Below, one piece after another: positions 1 through 11,776 of a stretch of DNA of 64,000 nt. The stretch lies in NCBI GenBank assembly GCA_963971405.1, contig OZ020484.1, forward strand, positions 42,740,770 through 42,804,769, read 5' to 3'. A model generated the notes under the pieces. The model did not search any database. It had not been told where the DNA came from and saw only the letters and a program-made list of their open reading frames with translations. Every line of letters begins with the position of its first letter. Positions within the stretch are counted from its first letter, which is position 1. Source of the stretch: Psococerastis gibbosa (taxonomy: Eukaryota > Arthropoda > Insecta > Psocodea > Psocidae). The position numbers were made by a program, and so were the translations under genes.

Positions 1-12
1 TCTACGTCTAAC

Positions 13-249
13 CAGTGGCGGCGCTACGGGGGTGCCCGAGGCGGCCTGCCCCCCCCCCCCCAACAGTTTCTCCGGCCCCTCCGGGGCCCCCCCACTTTTG
101 AGATATTTTACAAGTTGTTAAATTGCAGAATTATTGAACGGTATACCTACTCCCAATGAAAAATGTTTTGTTTTTTCATTGGCCTCCCCAGATAGAAGTC
201 ATGCCCCCCCCTTGGCCCCACCGCCTTAAAATTTCTAGCACCGCCACTG
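13..249. mobile_element. hAT-type MITE, 237 bp, perfect 8-bp target duplication
   Basis: The terminal inverted repeats CAGTGGCGGCGCTA (13-26) and TAGCACCGCCACTG (236-249) match 13 of 14. The element is flanked by CGTCTAAC at 5-12 and 250-257. The 8-bp duplication and the CAGNGGCGG end are typical of hAT elements. There is no transposase, and the inside is C-rich with a long C run near 50-61. Positions 250-1360 hold no gene I can support. Confidence 0.9.
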
Positions 250-1371
250 CGTCTAACCAGCAACCTCAGGGCACAACAGTTCTAAAAGCAACGCTCTTCA
301 TTCTCAACATACTCAATCTAATGTCCTATACGAGCTACTGTACTATTGACGGTTAGATTCAGATCATTAACGACTTAATACATCGGCGGCAATCGTGTGC
401 TACAGCCCCCCATGTACACCAGTTGCAGATCAATTTCCTAAGGCGCATGGCATTTCCTTATAATGTGTTTTCCAGAAGAGGAGTCTTCACAACCTGAGCC
501 CTGGTAACGTAAAAGCTCCTCAAGCGTTAGGCTCTTTTTATCAGCGACGAATAGAAGACAACCATATGCATGCATTCACATGGTTATCAGACAATATTCG
601 TCTCAGCTCCCAAGCAACTACCACTGTTCAAAGTTCAGTTTGGAATGGAGTGAGTGACTGAAGTTTCATATTGGAATTTCCCTAAACACCGGCGGACTGA
701 CCAGTGCCATGGTCATTGGGCAGTACAACCGTGGATTTAAGGACTGACAATTAGGTATGGAGTTGCATAGCGGGCCACCAATAGTAGCTGAGTCCAAGAC
801 AAGTGCTCAGAACACGTCTGGAGTGCATACCCGACAGAAGAGCGGGGTAGAGCCCTGGATTGAGAACTTTCTGTGGGCGTAGATGTTTGGAAAGGCATTT
901 ATGATGCAATGACAGTACATGGACCAAAGTTAGGCAGCTAGGTGTCTCAACCCTACAAATCACATTCACTTCACTTCACCAAATACCTAATTTAAGCCTA
1001 AGCACTACACAATGTATTTTCTTCATCTCCTCTTCTTTCTTCCCACTTCACAGACACTTCACCAGACCCTAAAGAGTCGAGACACCCTGCTGCCCGAAGG
1101 CATCCATCTTATACTGTAGAAGTTTCGGATATATTATGCGACCACGTTGGGCTCCCATCCAGTAGCCCTAGCGTGGCTTACAATATTGATTTAGCATCGC
1201 TGTTGAAAATTTTAACACAAGAACATGCGTGAATAACTGTGGGAGATTGATAATATTATGTAGGATGGGAGAAGTAAGGAGATAAAAATAGTATATTCCA
1301 GATTCACTTGGTATTTAATATGAAGATAAAGATACTGCAATCTAGAAATACGGTAAATCTCTTGTTGTGAT

Positions 1372-1520
1372 GCTATAGGCCTTATATATTGGATGTGAAA
1401 CTTGGGCTATTATGAAAGCATGAACAGTCAAATAGAGGCGCTCGAGATGTGTTAAGAAAGAATATTATGGACAGTGATAGCCGGATGGATTGCACATACG
1501 TGCAATGCCAGGCTAAAGGG
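1372..1520 (+). pseudogene. Decayed LINE reverse-transcriptase C-terminal fragment
   Basis: Translation in shifting frames gives YIGCETWAIMKA and then QIEALEMC*ERILWTV. This matches the YGCETW...KRIEALEMWCxRRIL block found near the C-terminal side of non-LTR reverse transcriptases. There are at least one frameshift and two stops. It is too short to name a clade. The stretch 1520-3020 shows no supportable gene or repeat. Confidence 0.5.
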
Positions 1521-3160
1521 GCAGATGTAGGGTAATCATAGAGAGGGATTGATGAAAATGGAGGGATGGATCAAGATACCAGGACCAAGTTATTGAGTAC
1601 CAACTTAGAAGAGTAAAACTTAACCAAGGTGCTAAATAAACATGGTAGGACAGCAGACCATCGTCGTTCTTCTGTCGTGTGTTTTAATTCTCTATGAATA
1701 CGAGTACACCGTATTTCTTGTACTCAGCTGCAATAGTTCGTCCGCTATATAACTCATACACTATACTGTCTTATAGCAAAAATCCACTCCAAACACCTCG
1801 TTTCATTCCAAACTAAAGTTAAACTAGCCTTTGAAGAACTTAGAGGCTGACCGTTACTCATTTTGCCAAGCAATCGTTTGGAAAACAAATTAGTAGAAGG
1901 CCCAGCCCATTAAGAAAATGACCTTGCCTGGCATACATCGCAAACTGTACGCAACAGCAACCGATGAACCAAATCGGTACTGAAGCTATCGAACCTCACC
2001 AAAAATATACAGTAGCTCTGGGCGCAAAAGATCCAGCAAATCGAGAGCGGGAGCGCAGCATTCAAATCTGCTGTAGCCTATGGAATGCTGAAGAGACGTA
2101 GAATATGCATTGACATAAAACAACATAGACAGTGTAAGACAATCTGAATGGGACCCGCCAACTTTCCCATTCCTAGCTTCCTACCAAGCTAGGTGCTTGA
2201 GGTCCTTCGGCCAAAAATTCGATTTAGTGTTCCAGACTAGACACTGGGCCGGCGCGTGAATATTATTAGCTCGTGGTCAAAATGCAATTTTTCACCTCCC
2301 CCACGTTTTGCTTCAATTAACCCTTAATTAACCGGTCACTTGATGTTTAACGAGCCCATGCAAGGTGTTGGATTCGCCACTGCTCGTAACGCTTGCTGTT
2401 TAACGCTTGTGCAACCATATAATTTCGATCGACTGGTTTGCTTTAAGCGCCTACGCGGGGTGGTTTACATTTTACTGCTGCAAACCTGATGAGTACTTAA
2501 TTTTTTATTTCACCAGGGGGTGGTGACCTCACGTGACCACGTGACCGTTAGTGAAACTTTTTGTAATGAGAGCAAAGGCACTAAGGCGCTAAAAGATTAT
2601 TAATTTAACTATCAATCAAGACGTCAGGGTTTGTGGTTATACTTTCCTATGTTTTATTGCTTTCCTATTTATTAATTATTTTGCTTCTAGATTTTTTTGC
2701 CCTTCATTTAAAATTAAATTTTGTAGTTTTAGACTTATATCAATTTTTTATACGCCTATAGGGTGCATATACGTGCATTGTCTATTTTCATACACGAGAG
2801 GAGTCAGCACAGTTCTAATAATTGAGTATATAAGGCAGGGTGTGCTATTGTGTACTATTAAGCTTATATCGTTTAGGTTCTTTGTTCGTATAACGAGGCA
2901 GCAATCAATTAACCAAGTGTCCTAGTGAAGGGACAAAAAATTGTCAAGTAACGTCTCCAAAATTAATTTAAAAAACATGTTTCCCCTCTAAAAAATTCTA
3001 AACTTCATGTTTTGCTATGTTAGAGTCAAGGGTGGATCCAGCGGGGTTACACTGGGTTACATTAGTAATTAAGACAGCATTAGAAATATGTGATTATTAG
3101 TAACTTACAGACACTACTCGTAATATTAATAATTTTTCATTTACTTATTTCAACCCTCAC

Positions 3161-3310
3161 CAGTGGCATAGCGTTCATGTACGGAATTGAGTGCTGACAT
3201 TGTACTTTATGTCACTATTTTTTTGAACTGTAAGTATTTGTTCCTTCTTATGATTGTAGTTTAGGCCAGCCCGACTCCCTACACTATTTTTTAACTACGC
3301 TACGCCACTG
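3161..3310. mobile_element. hAT-like MITE, 150 bp
   Basis: The ends CAGTGGCATAGCG (3161) and CGCTACGCCACTG (3298-3310) are inverted repeats with one mismatch. The direct repeat CAACCCTCAC occurs at 3151-3160 and 3313-3322, leaving two extra bases (AC) between the right end and the repeat. A separate hAT-like end (CAAGGGTGGATCCAG) lies near 3025 without a partner. Confidence 0.65.
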
Positions 3311-4015
3311 ACCAACCCTCACGCGCCGGCCTTGCTGGAACATCATCGAAAAAAAACTTCTGGCTACATTCAATCGCATTTCTTACAATAATTATGTAAT
3401 TCCACCACAAAATTATTGTATTATGTATACAAATGACGGAATCAAATATGGGTTGAAAATTTCTCTCAATTAGGTACCATATCAAATGGCTCTCAACTGT
3501 TTAAAAATTTTACAGGCTAAGTTTACTGGTGCAATTGGGTTACACCCTATTATTTCTGGCATGCGTGGGAAAAATAATTAAAAATTTAAAAAATGTAATC
3601 AGGTACAGGTAATGGACCTTTTTTGAATAGGAATCCATAGGGAAATGTCGGCTAAACCCCAAGATGTGAATGATCTGATTGGTTGTCTAAGTCTGTGGTT
3701 CCCCCATTAAGAAAAATTAGCGGACCTCCTTTCGACACAATAGCTGTGGTAAATTAATTAAGTGCTCTCCCCGGTGCTGAGCCAGCCTTGAACAGTTCAC
3801 CGGATCAGCTAACAGTTGGTTCGTTTGAGGCTATACTGTGTTCCTTTTTTAATGCTGAGATTGGGCTTTTTCGATGTTAGATAGATACCTTGCGCTACCG
3901 GTACTAATAAAATTAAATTGGGCTGATAGGGCTTTAATAAGTGCGGTAACAATGGTAGAAATGATGCATACCGGAAACACTAAAATATATAAAATAATCA
4001 ATAATAATTAAATAC

Positions 4016-4340
4016 CTTGAACGTAGCCGTCATGGCCTACGTGTAGGAAGATGGTTGTATAATGTCCTGCCACCACGCTCTTAGGCTCGGTACACACGGA
4101 CAGAACAAAGATCAGCGCCATAGACTACAAGGTATAACAGCAGTTCATGTAGGCCTAAGTGCGCCGCCGTCTACGAAGTGCGGGTAAAACAGAGAAATGG
4201 TTTAGAGGGGGCGGCGGCGGTGTCCGACTCGTGTTCCATCTTCTGCTGGTGCTGGTAGGAAGTCCCGGGAGTTGATGACAACTTTTTCCGCTGCACACTG
4301 AGAAGACGCGACGCGGGAGGTGAAGACAGCTGCTCCATCG
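4016..4340 (-). other. Candidate spliced exon of an unassigned minus-strand transcript
   Basis: A GC-rich segment in AT-rich surroundings. It follows an acceptor with a very long T tract (TTTTTAGTTTCTACATAG|CG at 4341) and ends at a plausible donor (TTCAAG|GTATTT at 4016). One frame starts CG ATG GAG CAG and runs 55 codons (MEQLSSPPASRLLSVQRKK...) to a TAG at 4173-4171, so this could also be a terminal coding exon ending there. The other two frames are open for much of the length too, so base composition alone could explain the openness. I recognise no family. It pairs in phase with the candidate exon at 5873-6085. Confidence 0.35.
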
Positions 4341-4599
4341 CTATGTAGAAACTAAAAAAAAAAATTATTAGAATCTCCAATCATTTATTTCCCATTTCCC
4401 CGCAAAAAGGGCAATTTGTTCTCTGTCGTAAAAATGAAAACGATAGTTTAACCATGCAAGAGAGTCCTTATGAGATCATTGGAACCCCGCCCCCCTCTCC
4501 CTATATCTCAGTAGATATTGATCGTAGGGTCATCAATCCGTCTCAAGTTAAAACATCTAGAAGAAACGCTGAAATTGCTATTGCACACTCAACAGATCT

Positions 4600-4970
4600 T
4601 GGTACTGAAATGGTTTCTCTCCTATTAATTTTTCCCTAAATCTCTCTGCAGCCGACTTTTCAACATATCTAATTGCAGTGAGAAGGTTTCTCTCTTATAT
4701 TATTTGTGCCTAACTGGCTATGGGTTCAAAGCATGTAATGGCACTGAAAAGGCTTCTCTCTTCTTATTTGTTCCTCATAGACCCTGTAAGCGACTGTTCT
4801 TGTTCGTATTGCCATTATTTTGTACTGATTTGAATATTCAACACATCTCCTGGCACTAAAAAAGCCAACTAAGTGGCTCTGTAAATAAACGGCTACTATT
4901 ATTCGGAGGCGTTGAAAACTTCAGCAGACATGGACTAATTTAGCAACACAAAGGCTTCTCTTCTACCAAT
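4600..4970 (-). pseudogene. Possible remnant of a C2H2 zinc-finger array
   Basis: On the minus strand the linker-like string GAGAGAAGCC or GAGAGAAACC followed by TTTTCAGTGC-like sequence recurs at about 4945-4960, 4748-4760, 4680-4692 and 4606-4620. It translates as (I)GEKPFQ, REKPSHC and REKPFQC, resembling the TGEKPFxC linker between C2H2 fingers. Finger bodies are full of stops and deletions, and the unit length is about 70 rather than 84 bp. The reading is tentative. Confidence 0.3.
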
Positions 4971-5129
4971 GTTCTCAATGGCTTCACATCAGACAAATTT
5001 ATTATTAAGAAACTCCGATATGGCAGCGTCGAATTTCTAATCTCGTATAATGGGACTTCTAACTACACCATGTCTCGGATCAGTTTATCAAAATTTCTCA
5101 AAAAGTCAAATTTCACAGGAAATATTGAG

Positions 5130-5390
5130 CATTACCTCCATTTCGGTGAGAAGATCAAAATGGATGGGTCACCTGGAAGGACTCTTAAGCACCATAATAG
5201 AAGGCACAATCGAAGGCACCATTGCAAGAGGGCGACCAAGGAAGGCGTACGCAGAAGACCTCAAGAAAGATATGAGATGCGGAACCTACTTGGAACTCAA
5301 GAGAACGGCCCAAGACAGGGAGGAGTGGAGAAGGAGGTGGAAAGATTTGCTGCAAACCAATCGCTAGATTGCAACTACAGAAGAAGATTG
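5130..5390 (+). pseudogene. LINE reverse-transcriptase C-terminal fragment
   Basis: An open stretch carries RRSKWMGHLEGLLSTIIEGT, then IARGRPRKAYAEDLKKDMRC and LKRTAQDREEWRRRW. This is the usual tail of animal non-LTR reverse transcriptases (GH...GRPR...W..D...DR..WR). A frame change is needed to reach ANQSLDCN, which the related fragment at 23.5 kb also has. Just downstream (5463-5512) an 18-bp motif GGAATTTCCAGAAATCTT is repeated about 2.5 times. The fragment is not a functional gene. Confidence 0.7.
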
Positions 5391-5872
5391 AGCATAAAGC
5401 TTGATGAGAAGTCAGAAACTAGAAGAAATACTCCTCTGCAATCTTATACAGTGATGAGGGGCTCGGGAATTTCTAGAAATCTTGGAATTTCCAGAAATCT
5501 TGGAATTTCCATCGATCCTCCTTTCCAAAAAAAAATTCAATTTTTTAATAAATATAGTTAATGGATGGAAGTTTGAATTTCACGTTTTTTTTTATACGTG
5601 GACCAATATATTTCTCACGCCTTCAAATATTGTGGCTAAACGGTGCCAGACTGTTTATAAAAATGTAGGGGAGCATTTGGTCTACCTACTCTCATTCGGC
5701 TTTACGACCTATATTTCATGATCAATTTGACATTGTGCATAAAAATAATGAGATTGCCCAATTATGGTGGCAACGTTTCCGGGGATATTTTTTAGGAAAG
5801 CCTCAGGGTAATTTCTGAAATTTAACCTTGACTGATATTTCTGAGCAGAATAAGAAAAATCATTGAACTTAC

Positions 5873-6085
5873 ATTTTAGAAGAAACGTGTTGGGCAGCTT
5901 CATGACTGCATAATTGACTGAGTCCTTGGCCCTGCCAGCATCCAAGCTTTTTTCGTCAGGAACCTTCCACTCGTCCCGGCGGCAGGGCCACCGCAAAAAC
6001 AGCCGCTGCTCATGAAGTAGGTATATTGACCGAGGACGTCCTCCGCTGATGCCTCTGATCCTCTTTGGTGACGGCGTATGCAATG
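5873..6085 (-). other. Candidate internal exon (213 bp) of an unassigned minus-strand transcript
   Basis: It is bounded by an excellent acceptor (TTTTTGTTTGTTTCAG|CATTG, AG at 6087-6086) and the donor AAAAT|GTAAGTTC at 5872. It is clearly GC-richer than its flanks. One frame is fully open (N|CA in, T| out, symmetric phase 1): HTPSPKRIRGISGGRPRSIY ... VMKLPNTFLLK. It would continue into the candidate exon at 4340 through a TCG codon. A second frame (HCIRRHQRGSEASAEDVLGQ...) is open to a TGA near the end. No homologue is recognised. It could equally be an exon of a long non-coding RNA. Confidence 0.35.
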
Positions 6086-6385
6086 CTGAAACAAACAAAA
6101 ATTGTACTTTAGAAAATGTATCCAAACATCTATTGTCGGCAGATTTCATAAGACTGCTTCCAATACTGTGACGAATTGCAGCTTACCTTTGAATTATAAC
6201 TCAGAGGAAGCCACCATAGGTATAAATTATCTAAAATTGAGAAATTTAAAATATATACTCATTGGTGTAAATAAGGGGGTCCTGAGGCATACGTAGCCCC
6301 CCCCCCCCCACAGGACTTCTGGTGACAAAGACGTTATTCATTAAATTGCGATTAACCTTTTTTTTTTTAAATAAAAATAAAATAA

Positions 6386-6600
6386 AAAAAGTACCTGCCC
6401 CCGGGCCCCCCTCAGCGGTAGGTTTATTCGTCGGTAAAATCTCAAATCTACTGCTTACAAAATGTGTAAAAAATACCTCACTAATTTGGGCCTATTTATC
6501 AATTTTTTTTTCTCCTTGGGAAATCCCCGGGCACCCCTTTTTCCTGGGTAAAACATGCGCCAAACCCCACTAATTTGGGCCGATTTATATTTTATTTTAT
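6386..6600 (+). repeat. Family K repeat units (C/G-rich)
   Basis: Two units share AAAATGTG..AAA..CCCACTAATTTGGGCC and GGGAAATCCCCGGGCACCCC-like blocks. The same degenerate unit recurs at 8.4-8.7 kb and 42.8-43.3 kb. Just before it, at about 6326-6350, lies a fragment (TTCATTAAATTG.CGATTAACC) of family G. There is no coding content. Confidence 0.5.
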
Positions 6601-7010
6601 ATTGAATTTGATTGGTATGGTTTGAGGTTTGATAGGGCAGGCTAAGCGTGGCAGCTAACAAATTATTGTCCTCTGTTGTGCTGATGGCTCGGATGAAGTA
6701 CCCTTGCATATTCCACGAAAGTGGAATCGTCCAATAAGCTACTTACAACTTTTAAAAAATGATTAAAGCTACAGTAAGTAGTTCTCTGATGCTCTTCGCA
6801 TTGTGCTGATTGGGTGATTCTGCTTTCATGGAATATTCATGGGAATCTGATCTGAGTCAAAAGTACGCTTTGGTTTTTAAATGCAACATATTAGAACCAG
6901 GGGAGTAGCTATAGGGGGGGGGGGAGCCCTCCCCCCAATAATCGGTAAAATTGCGAAAGTTGGTAATTTGCCTTTGCTCATTTGGCAAAAGCAGAGTTCC
7001 ATACAAAGAA

Positions 7011-7701
7011 AAGAACCGGTCCGAGTTTACTCGAACATGCTTTCCAATTTATCAAAATTAGTACATAGAGAAAATGAGTAATTTCATGGTAAATAATTAT
7101 CCTATGGTTAAATTTCCGGTATCTCGTAGAGGGGGGGGGGGGTTGTCCACCTGACGTCACTGGAGGTGAGGTAAATTCTAGATAGGTCCGACCAACACAT
7201 TACCACACAGCAATACTGGCAGGGCACGCAATGCATTTAAGCGTGAATTCTCTATCATTTTTAAAAAAAAAAAAAAAATTTTTTTACAAAACCAAATACT
7301 TTTCTGGGAAAGCAACCTGTCTGGTTTCGTTACTCAATTGAACACCTAAAACATACCTGAAGGTAGAAATCATCGATAGAAAGGTTATTTTTTAGTCATT
7401 TTTCATTAAAATTTAGTTATTTTTTTTTTACCCCCAGAAGCAACCTATCAAGGGGCAAGCGACCCCCCGCATTTCGTTAACATTAATAGCGACTACAATA
7501 TATGTGAATTTAAAAGAAATCGTTGGAGCCGTTTTTGAGAAATAATTTTTTTAGACGTTTTTTTGGAGTTTTTTGAGAATAAAACCCCCCCAAATTAAGT
7601 TAGCCCAAAATAAAATAAAAATGTTCTGAGGTATGAATTTTGTGAACCTACATGCCGAATTTCATCAAAATCGACTGAGTAGTTTGCCCGGAAATCGACG
7701 C

Positions 7702-7736
<35 letters not shown>

Positions 7737-7859
7737 TTTCGTAAAAAACACTTTTTTGGGCTCCTGGGACCTTAAAACATGTAAATCCGTTGAAATCGCG
7801 GAATCGAAAATTTCGACCGTCACAAAGCTTTCCTTATACTACGTATAAATTGGAAAGCA
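7011..7859 (+). repeat. Family A dispersed repeat, near full length (849 bp)
   Basis: It starts AAGAACCGGTCCGAG and ends ATAAATTGGAAAGCA. The sequence TGCTTTCCAATTTAT at 7038 is the inverse of the 3' end, so the element carries a subterminal inverted repeat. Inside are a poly-G tract (7130-7142), a conserved block GGGGCAAGCGACCCCCCGCA and a (CAGA)n microsatellite at about 7701-7736. The frame across the microsatellite (TDRQTDRQ...GSWDLKTCKSVEI) recurs in other copies, but this is shared ancestry, not evidence of a gene. No target duplication is evident. Confidence 0.85.
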
Positions 7860-8434
7860 AAAACTAAATAACGTTGGTTTAAAATAAGATTGTACACATG
7901 TTTTATTCTTATGTAACCAACTTGCCGACTCGGTGGGTCAAACTTAGAAAAAGGCGCGAGAAATTCAAATTTTATTTGGCACAAGCATCCAACTCATACA
8001 GCTACGTAACCTGTAAAAATAAACAAGGGCTTTGTTGACATAGACGTAGACGACGAACGCATGAACTGGACTGGCATCTTCTGCAGTCAGCATCTATTGT
8101 ATATGGTCACCATCAGAAATGAAAGAGCGTTTAGCTAGTTAAAAATTGTAACAAGCTATCTAAGAACGACAATGACAGATTCATGCTTGGGAAATCTTAT
8201 GCTTATGAAATGCGAAAAGGAACTTGCTTCAGAACTAAATTTGGGCAAGATAGTTTAGTTGTGAGCTGATTTAAATGAACGGCGTGTAAAATCCAGTGGC
8301 GGGTCCCTAGAGGGGGGGGGGGGGGCACGGGTCCTGAGAAACATTAGCGTACAAATATAAAATAGAACATTCTAAACAAAAGCCTTACATGAATATGTCT
8401 TCCATCCTTAAATTATAAATTTTACTGTTGTTAA

Positions 8435-8690
8435 AAAGCGTAAAACCCAACTACTAATTTGCACTTAAATTTTCAAAATTTTCCACCGGGGGAGACCCCC
8501 GGCCCCCCTGTTTCCAGCAATATGAATAAGTATTTTAGCATGCCTTTGTACGCTTATAAAAACTACACTTTACCGCTGTTAAAATGCGTAAAACCCCACT
8601 AATTTGTACTTAAATTTTCACATTTTGCCCTAAGGGGAGAACTCCGCCCCTCTTGTTATTTTGGTAGGTCTATTTTAAGTTTTTTGAGTT
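8435..8690 (+). repeat. Family K tandem units with G/C runs
   Basis: Two direct copies, about 150 bp apart, of a unit reading AAACCC(A)ACTAATTTG.ACTTAAATTTTC, then CCGGGGGAGACCCCCGGCC-like sequence and CCCCTGTTTCCAG. An unpaired hAT-like end with a long G run lies at about 8295-8324. Positions 7860-8290 and 8700-8950 hold no supportable feature. Confidence 0.55.
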
Positions 8691-8954
8691 TGCAAAATAG
8701 ACAAATCTCTCCCCCCCCCCCAAAAAAAAAATCATGTAAAGTAGGCTATTGTCTCCTGACATTTTTATTTTTGGAAATTTACCAATTTTAACGTGTTGTT
8801 TATGCTTTAGCTCATTGGAAAAAATTTATAGTTGCCACAGTCAACCTGCTTTATAATCTAACAGTCTAACCTAAAGGATCGTAAGAGCATGCACTGTATA
8901 TTCCGTGCTTCGAACACACCCTTCAACAAAGTAGGTATATTTTGTGGGACTTAC

Positions 8955-9000
8955 CATTTCTCCACATGGCCTCCCGTTGGGTTTGCGCCTGTTACGCCAG
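8955..9000 (-). other. Candidate short exon with strong donor, minus strand
   Basis: The donor GAGAAATG|GTAAGTCC lies at 8955-8954. An acceptor TTCCTTGGCAG just above 9000 would delimit an exon of about 50 bp that is open in two frames (for example TPGVTGANPTGGHVEK). It is listed because it lies in the same orientation as the exon-like segments at 4016, 5873 and near 11.8 kb. Boundaries and coding status are uncertain. Confidence 0.2.
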
Positions 9001-9451
9001 GTGTGGCTGCCAAGGAATTGATTTGGGTGACTTCTAAATCAGCCTAGCCTGTTGACACCGCCAGTCACGTCGGATACATTGAAGTTGGTCCTGGGGGTGA
9101 AGACGCAATATTGTGTCAACATGAAAACATTTTGTCGCACATGTTGGAGACATCAGCGGACAAATGTGCTTCTTGCTGGAATCTCCGACTTGCCTCCAAG
9201 TGAACAATCTTAGCACTGATAGAGACTGCCGAAAACCTGCACAATAAAAATGCTAAAAACACTTCCAGGTCTGATAGGGCCAGGGGTTGGCTAGTTTGTG
9301 ACACGGTTATTAAGTGGCTAGTCTACTCTACGGGAACGAATGACACCCGGATTATAGCGAGGCGAAAATGATTCAGGGGCTGACACTGCTTCCTGAGCTA
9401 TAGAAAGGAGTAACCGGAAGGCCACAGTGTGAAAAAGTGACATACAGGCGG

Positions 9452-9700
9452 CAGTGCCGGATTAACCCATCGGCACTTGGGGCACAGGCCCCCGGCCCCC
9501 CAGAAATGACTAAAATTCCGGCCCCCCAAACGAGATTTTTTTTAGATAAAAATATAAAAACATTAAAAGTTTTGATATTGGTGGGAAATTATGTGTTTTG
9601 TTTTGCTGGAAGATTTATGAATTTTTGAGGAGTTTGCAGTTGCACCCACGGCCCCCACATATCTTGTGCCCCCGGCCCCCCAGGGGTTAATCCGGCACTG
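9452..9700. mobile_element. hAT-type MITE, 249 bp, perfect TIR and target duplication
   Basis: CAGTGCCGGATTAACCC (9452-9468) is repeated perfectly in inverse at 9684-9700, and the 8-bp duplication ACAGGCGG flanks it at 9444-9451 and 9701-9708. There is no transposase. It is likely non-autonomous and comparatively young, given the undamaged ends. Confidence 0.93.
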
Positions 9701-10384
9701 ACAGGCGGTGAACTGGGTGACAATACGCCATATATGCTGCTGTAAGAGCTACCAATCCGAAACGATTTCGACAAAAGAAACATGGAATCATTTTAAATAA
9801 CAAACTTTTAACATTTTTTTAAATATTAAATTCATTGGTGTTAATACTATAAAAGTACACTGTAACGTAACCTCTTTTCCGCAACATTTTCTTGGGTTAA
9901 GTGGATAAATAGGTAAGTAGCCGATACATAGCCTAGACCACATCAACATAGTTTGAATTGTGAAGTACAGTATAAAGCTTCCTTGCAACTTACCGTTTTG
10001 GTAGGCAGGCAGGCCTTGAAGGTCTTTTCGACTTGTGGCCACTGGTCTTGCCGCTGGGGCTGGTCTTGGTTTCGTCATTGTGAGCGGTGATGATCTTACC
10101 ACTGGAGGCCAGGCTTGCTAGTCTCATCACAGCGGGCGGTCATGCTTTGGCTATTGACGTCCATACCACTACGGGCGGGGTAGGTTTTGGCACTGGCGTT
10201 CCCCTGCTGAATAAAATAACAAATATTGTTTAATACACATACATATAATTATGAATGGGGAATTACTGCATCTAGGTGTAAAAATCAAATTTCGTATTTG
10301 TTTAAGAAAATATACCGATAGCAATTATTATTGAAATACTATATAAGACGTTGTTCAACATTTTCATAGCAGCCTGTGTTCCAT

Positions 10385-10692
10385 CAACGCTCGGAAGACT
10401 ACTTCATGCATCATACAATATAATTAGATATTTTTAATGTTTGAAATTGTAGTTTTCTCATAAACATGATAATATTTTATAAACAATAACTTTTCACGTA
10501 TAATCGACTTTATAAAAAAAAACTACAATTTCGATCATTAAAAATATCTAATTATATGATGCATGAAGTGGATAGTCTTCTACAACTTTAATGAGCCAAA
10601 ACTCTCTAATAACATGCTTAGTTTATTAAATAAAAAATAAAAAGTATTAAATTTCGGGCTGTCAATTTCCTACGGGATGTACACTCTTTTTA
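10385..10692 (+). mobile_element. Family E foldback element (truncated left end)
   Basis: Inverted arms at about 10389-10455 and 10518-10581 share ATGCATCATA..ATAATTAGATA and TTTTTAAT...GAAATTGTAG. They are followed by a tail ending GGATGTACACTC. A second copy lies at 40.7-41.1 kb with the same arms and tail. There are no open frames. Confidence 0.75.
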
Positions 10693-11084
10693 AGGGTGTG
10701 CTTTTCAGTGGATATTTTACGCTACCTGCAAATGGATCTGCCGTATTTGTTTTTTTAAATATTTCTTGTGAACCTGACTTCTAAGGTACACGTGCCAATT
10801 ATGGTCAGATTTCTAATGTCGGAAAAATAAGACCCGTTGCCCACCAAATGAAAGTCTTTGAAATATTAATTCATTTGACATGCCGTATACCAACTAGCGT
10901 TGGTCTCCGACTTAAGATTTGAGATTAATTTTCTGAAGTATCCCCAGTTTTTTCCAAGAGTAGGTAACTAACCGAACTTTAGGCGCAGGCTCAGAATGAG
11001 TTTGTCAAGTGATTTGCAATTTCAAGGCCTCTTGTATGAGTGCGTTGTCCAATGCAAAAAAATTGCAATAAAAAATATTAAACT

Positions 11085-11255
11085 GCACCTGTATTTTTTT
11101 TTTTAAAATATTATTCACATACAAACAATTCAATGAATGTATCCGAATAACCTCTTCAGTCGCCTCTGTAGGTATTACCTGTGTTGAGTTACGACAGGTC
11201 ACCGATCGCATGATGTGTAGAGACTTGCACAAGTATGAACAAGCTACCAATATGC
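11085..11255 (-). repeat. Family G dispersed repeat
   Basis: On the minus strand it contains CATGCGATCGG.GACCTGTCGTAACTC, then GACTGAAGAGGTTATTCG and ATTCATTGAATTGTTTG. Relatives occur at 23.96, 34.8, 45.4 and 56.2 kb, with a partial at 33.94 kb. The class is unknown and no ends are defined. Confidence 0.7.
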
Positions 11256-11776
11256 CATCAAAGGCATATTATATTAATTCTCTTCATAAACTGCATTTCT
11301 CAAGGAATTTACCTGAAAGAAATATTTAGCCTACCTTGTTCGCCCCCAAGTTGTTCCGGCATCACTCTGAATGAACCTCGTTCGTACAAAAATCAAAGAT
11401 GCCGGCTATATAGAGAAACATCGTCAAAAATCATGGCTGTGGTTGGTAGGCCGCTTGATCTGATTAAATAAGTTGGCAAGCACTTTCCTGCTGTATATGG
11501 CTACTATAGCTTCCATATGCACTCAGCCTCTACTCAGCGTCGTTCTGAAATAACAAAAATTTTAAAATTATTAAAATCGGCTATTCAAAGTTTGTCTGAA
11601 GCCAATAAGCCTGCGAAACACGATTCCCGAGCTTCAGAACAATCAAAGTGAAGTTTACATACAGTATTTGTATTTAAAACGCTGCAAAAACATTGATAAT
11701 GCTTTGACTGCAGTTACCTTTTGCTAAGGTCTACAAAAAAAAAATGTATGTACATATGGTGAAAAAGGATACTTAC

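Noticed and set aside
7633-7848. Recurring small frames TDRQTDRQ...GSWDLKTCKSVE in many places
   Set aside because: They are translations of the family A repeat and its CAGA microsatellite, not a gene family.
9994-10206. GC-rich 213-bp segment with acceptor TTATTCAG and donor AACG|GTAAGT on minus, with PVPKPTPPVVV-like translation
   Set aside because: All three frames contain stops over the full length. It could be a non-coding or decayed exon, so it is not listed as coding.
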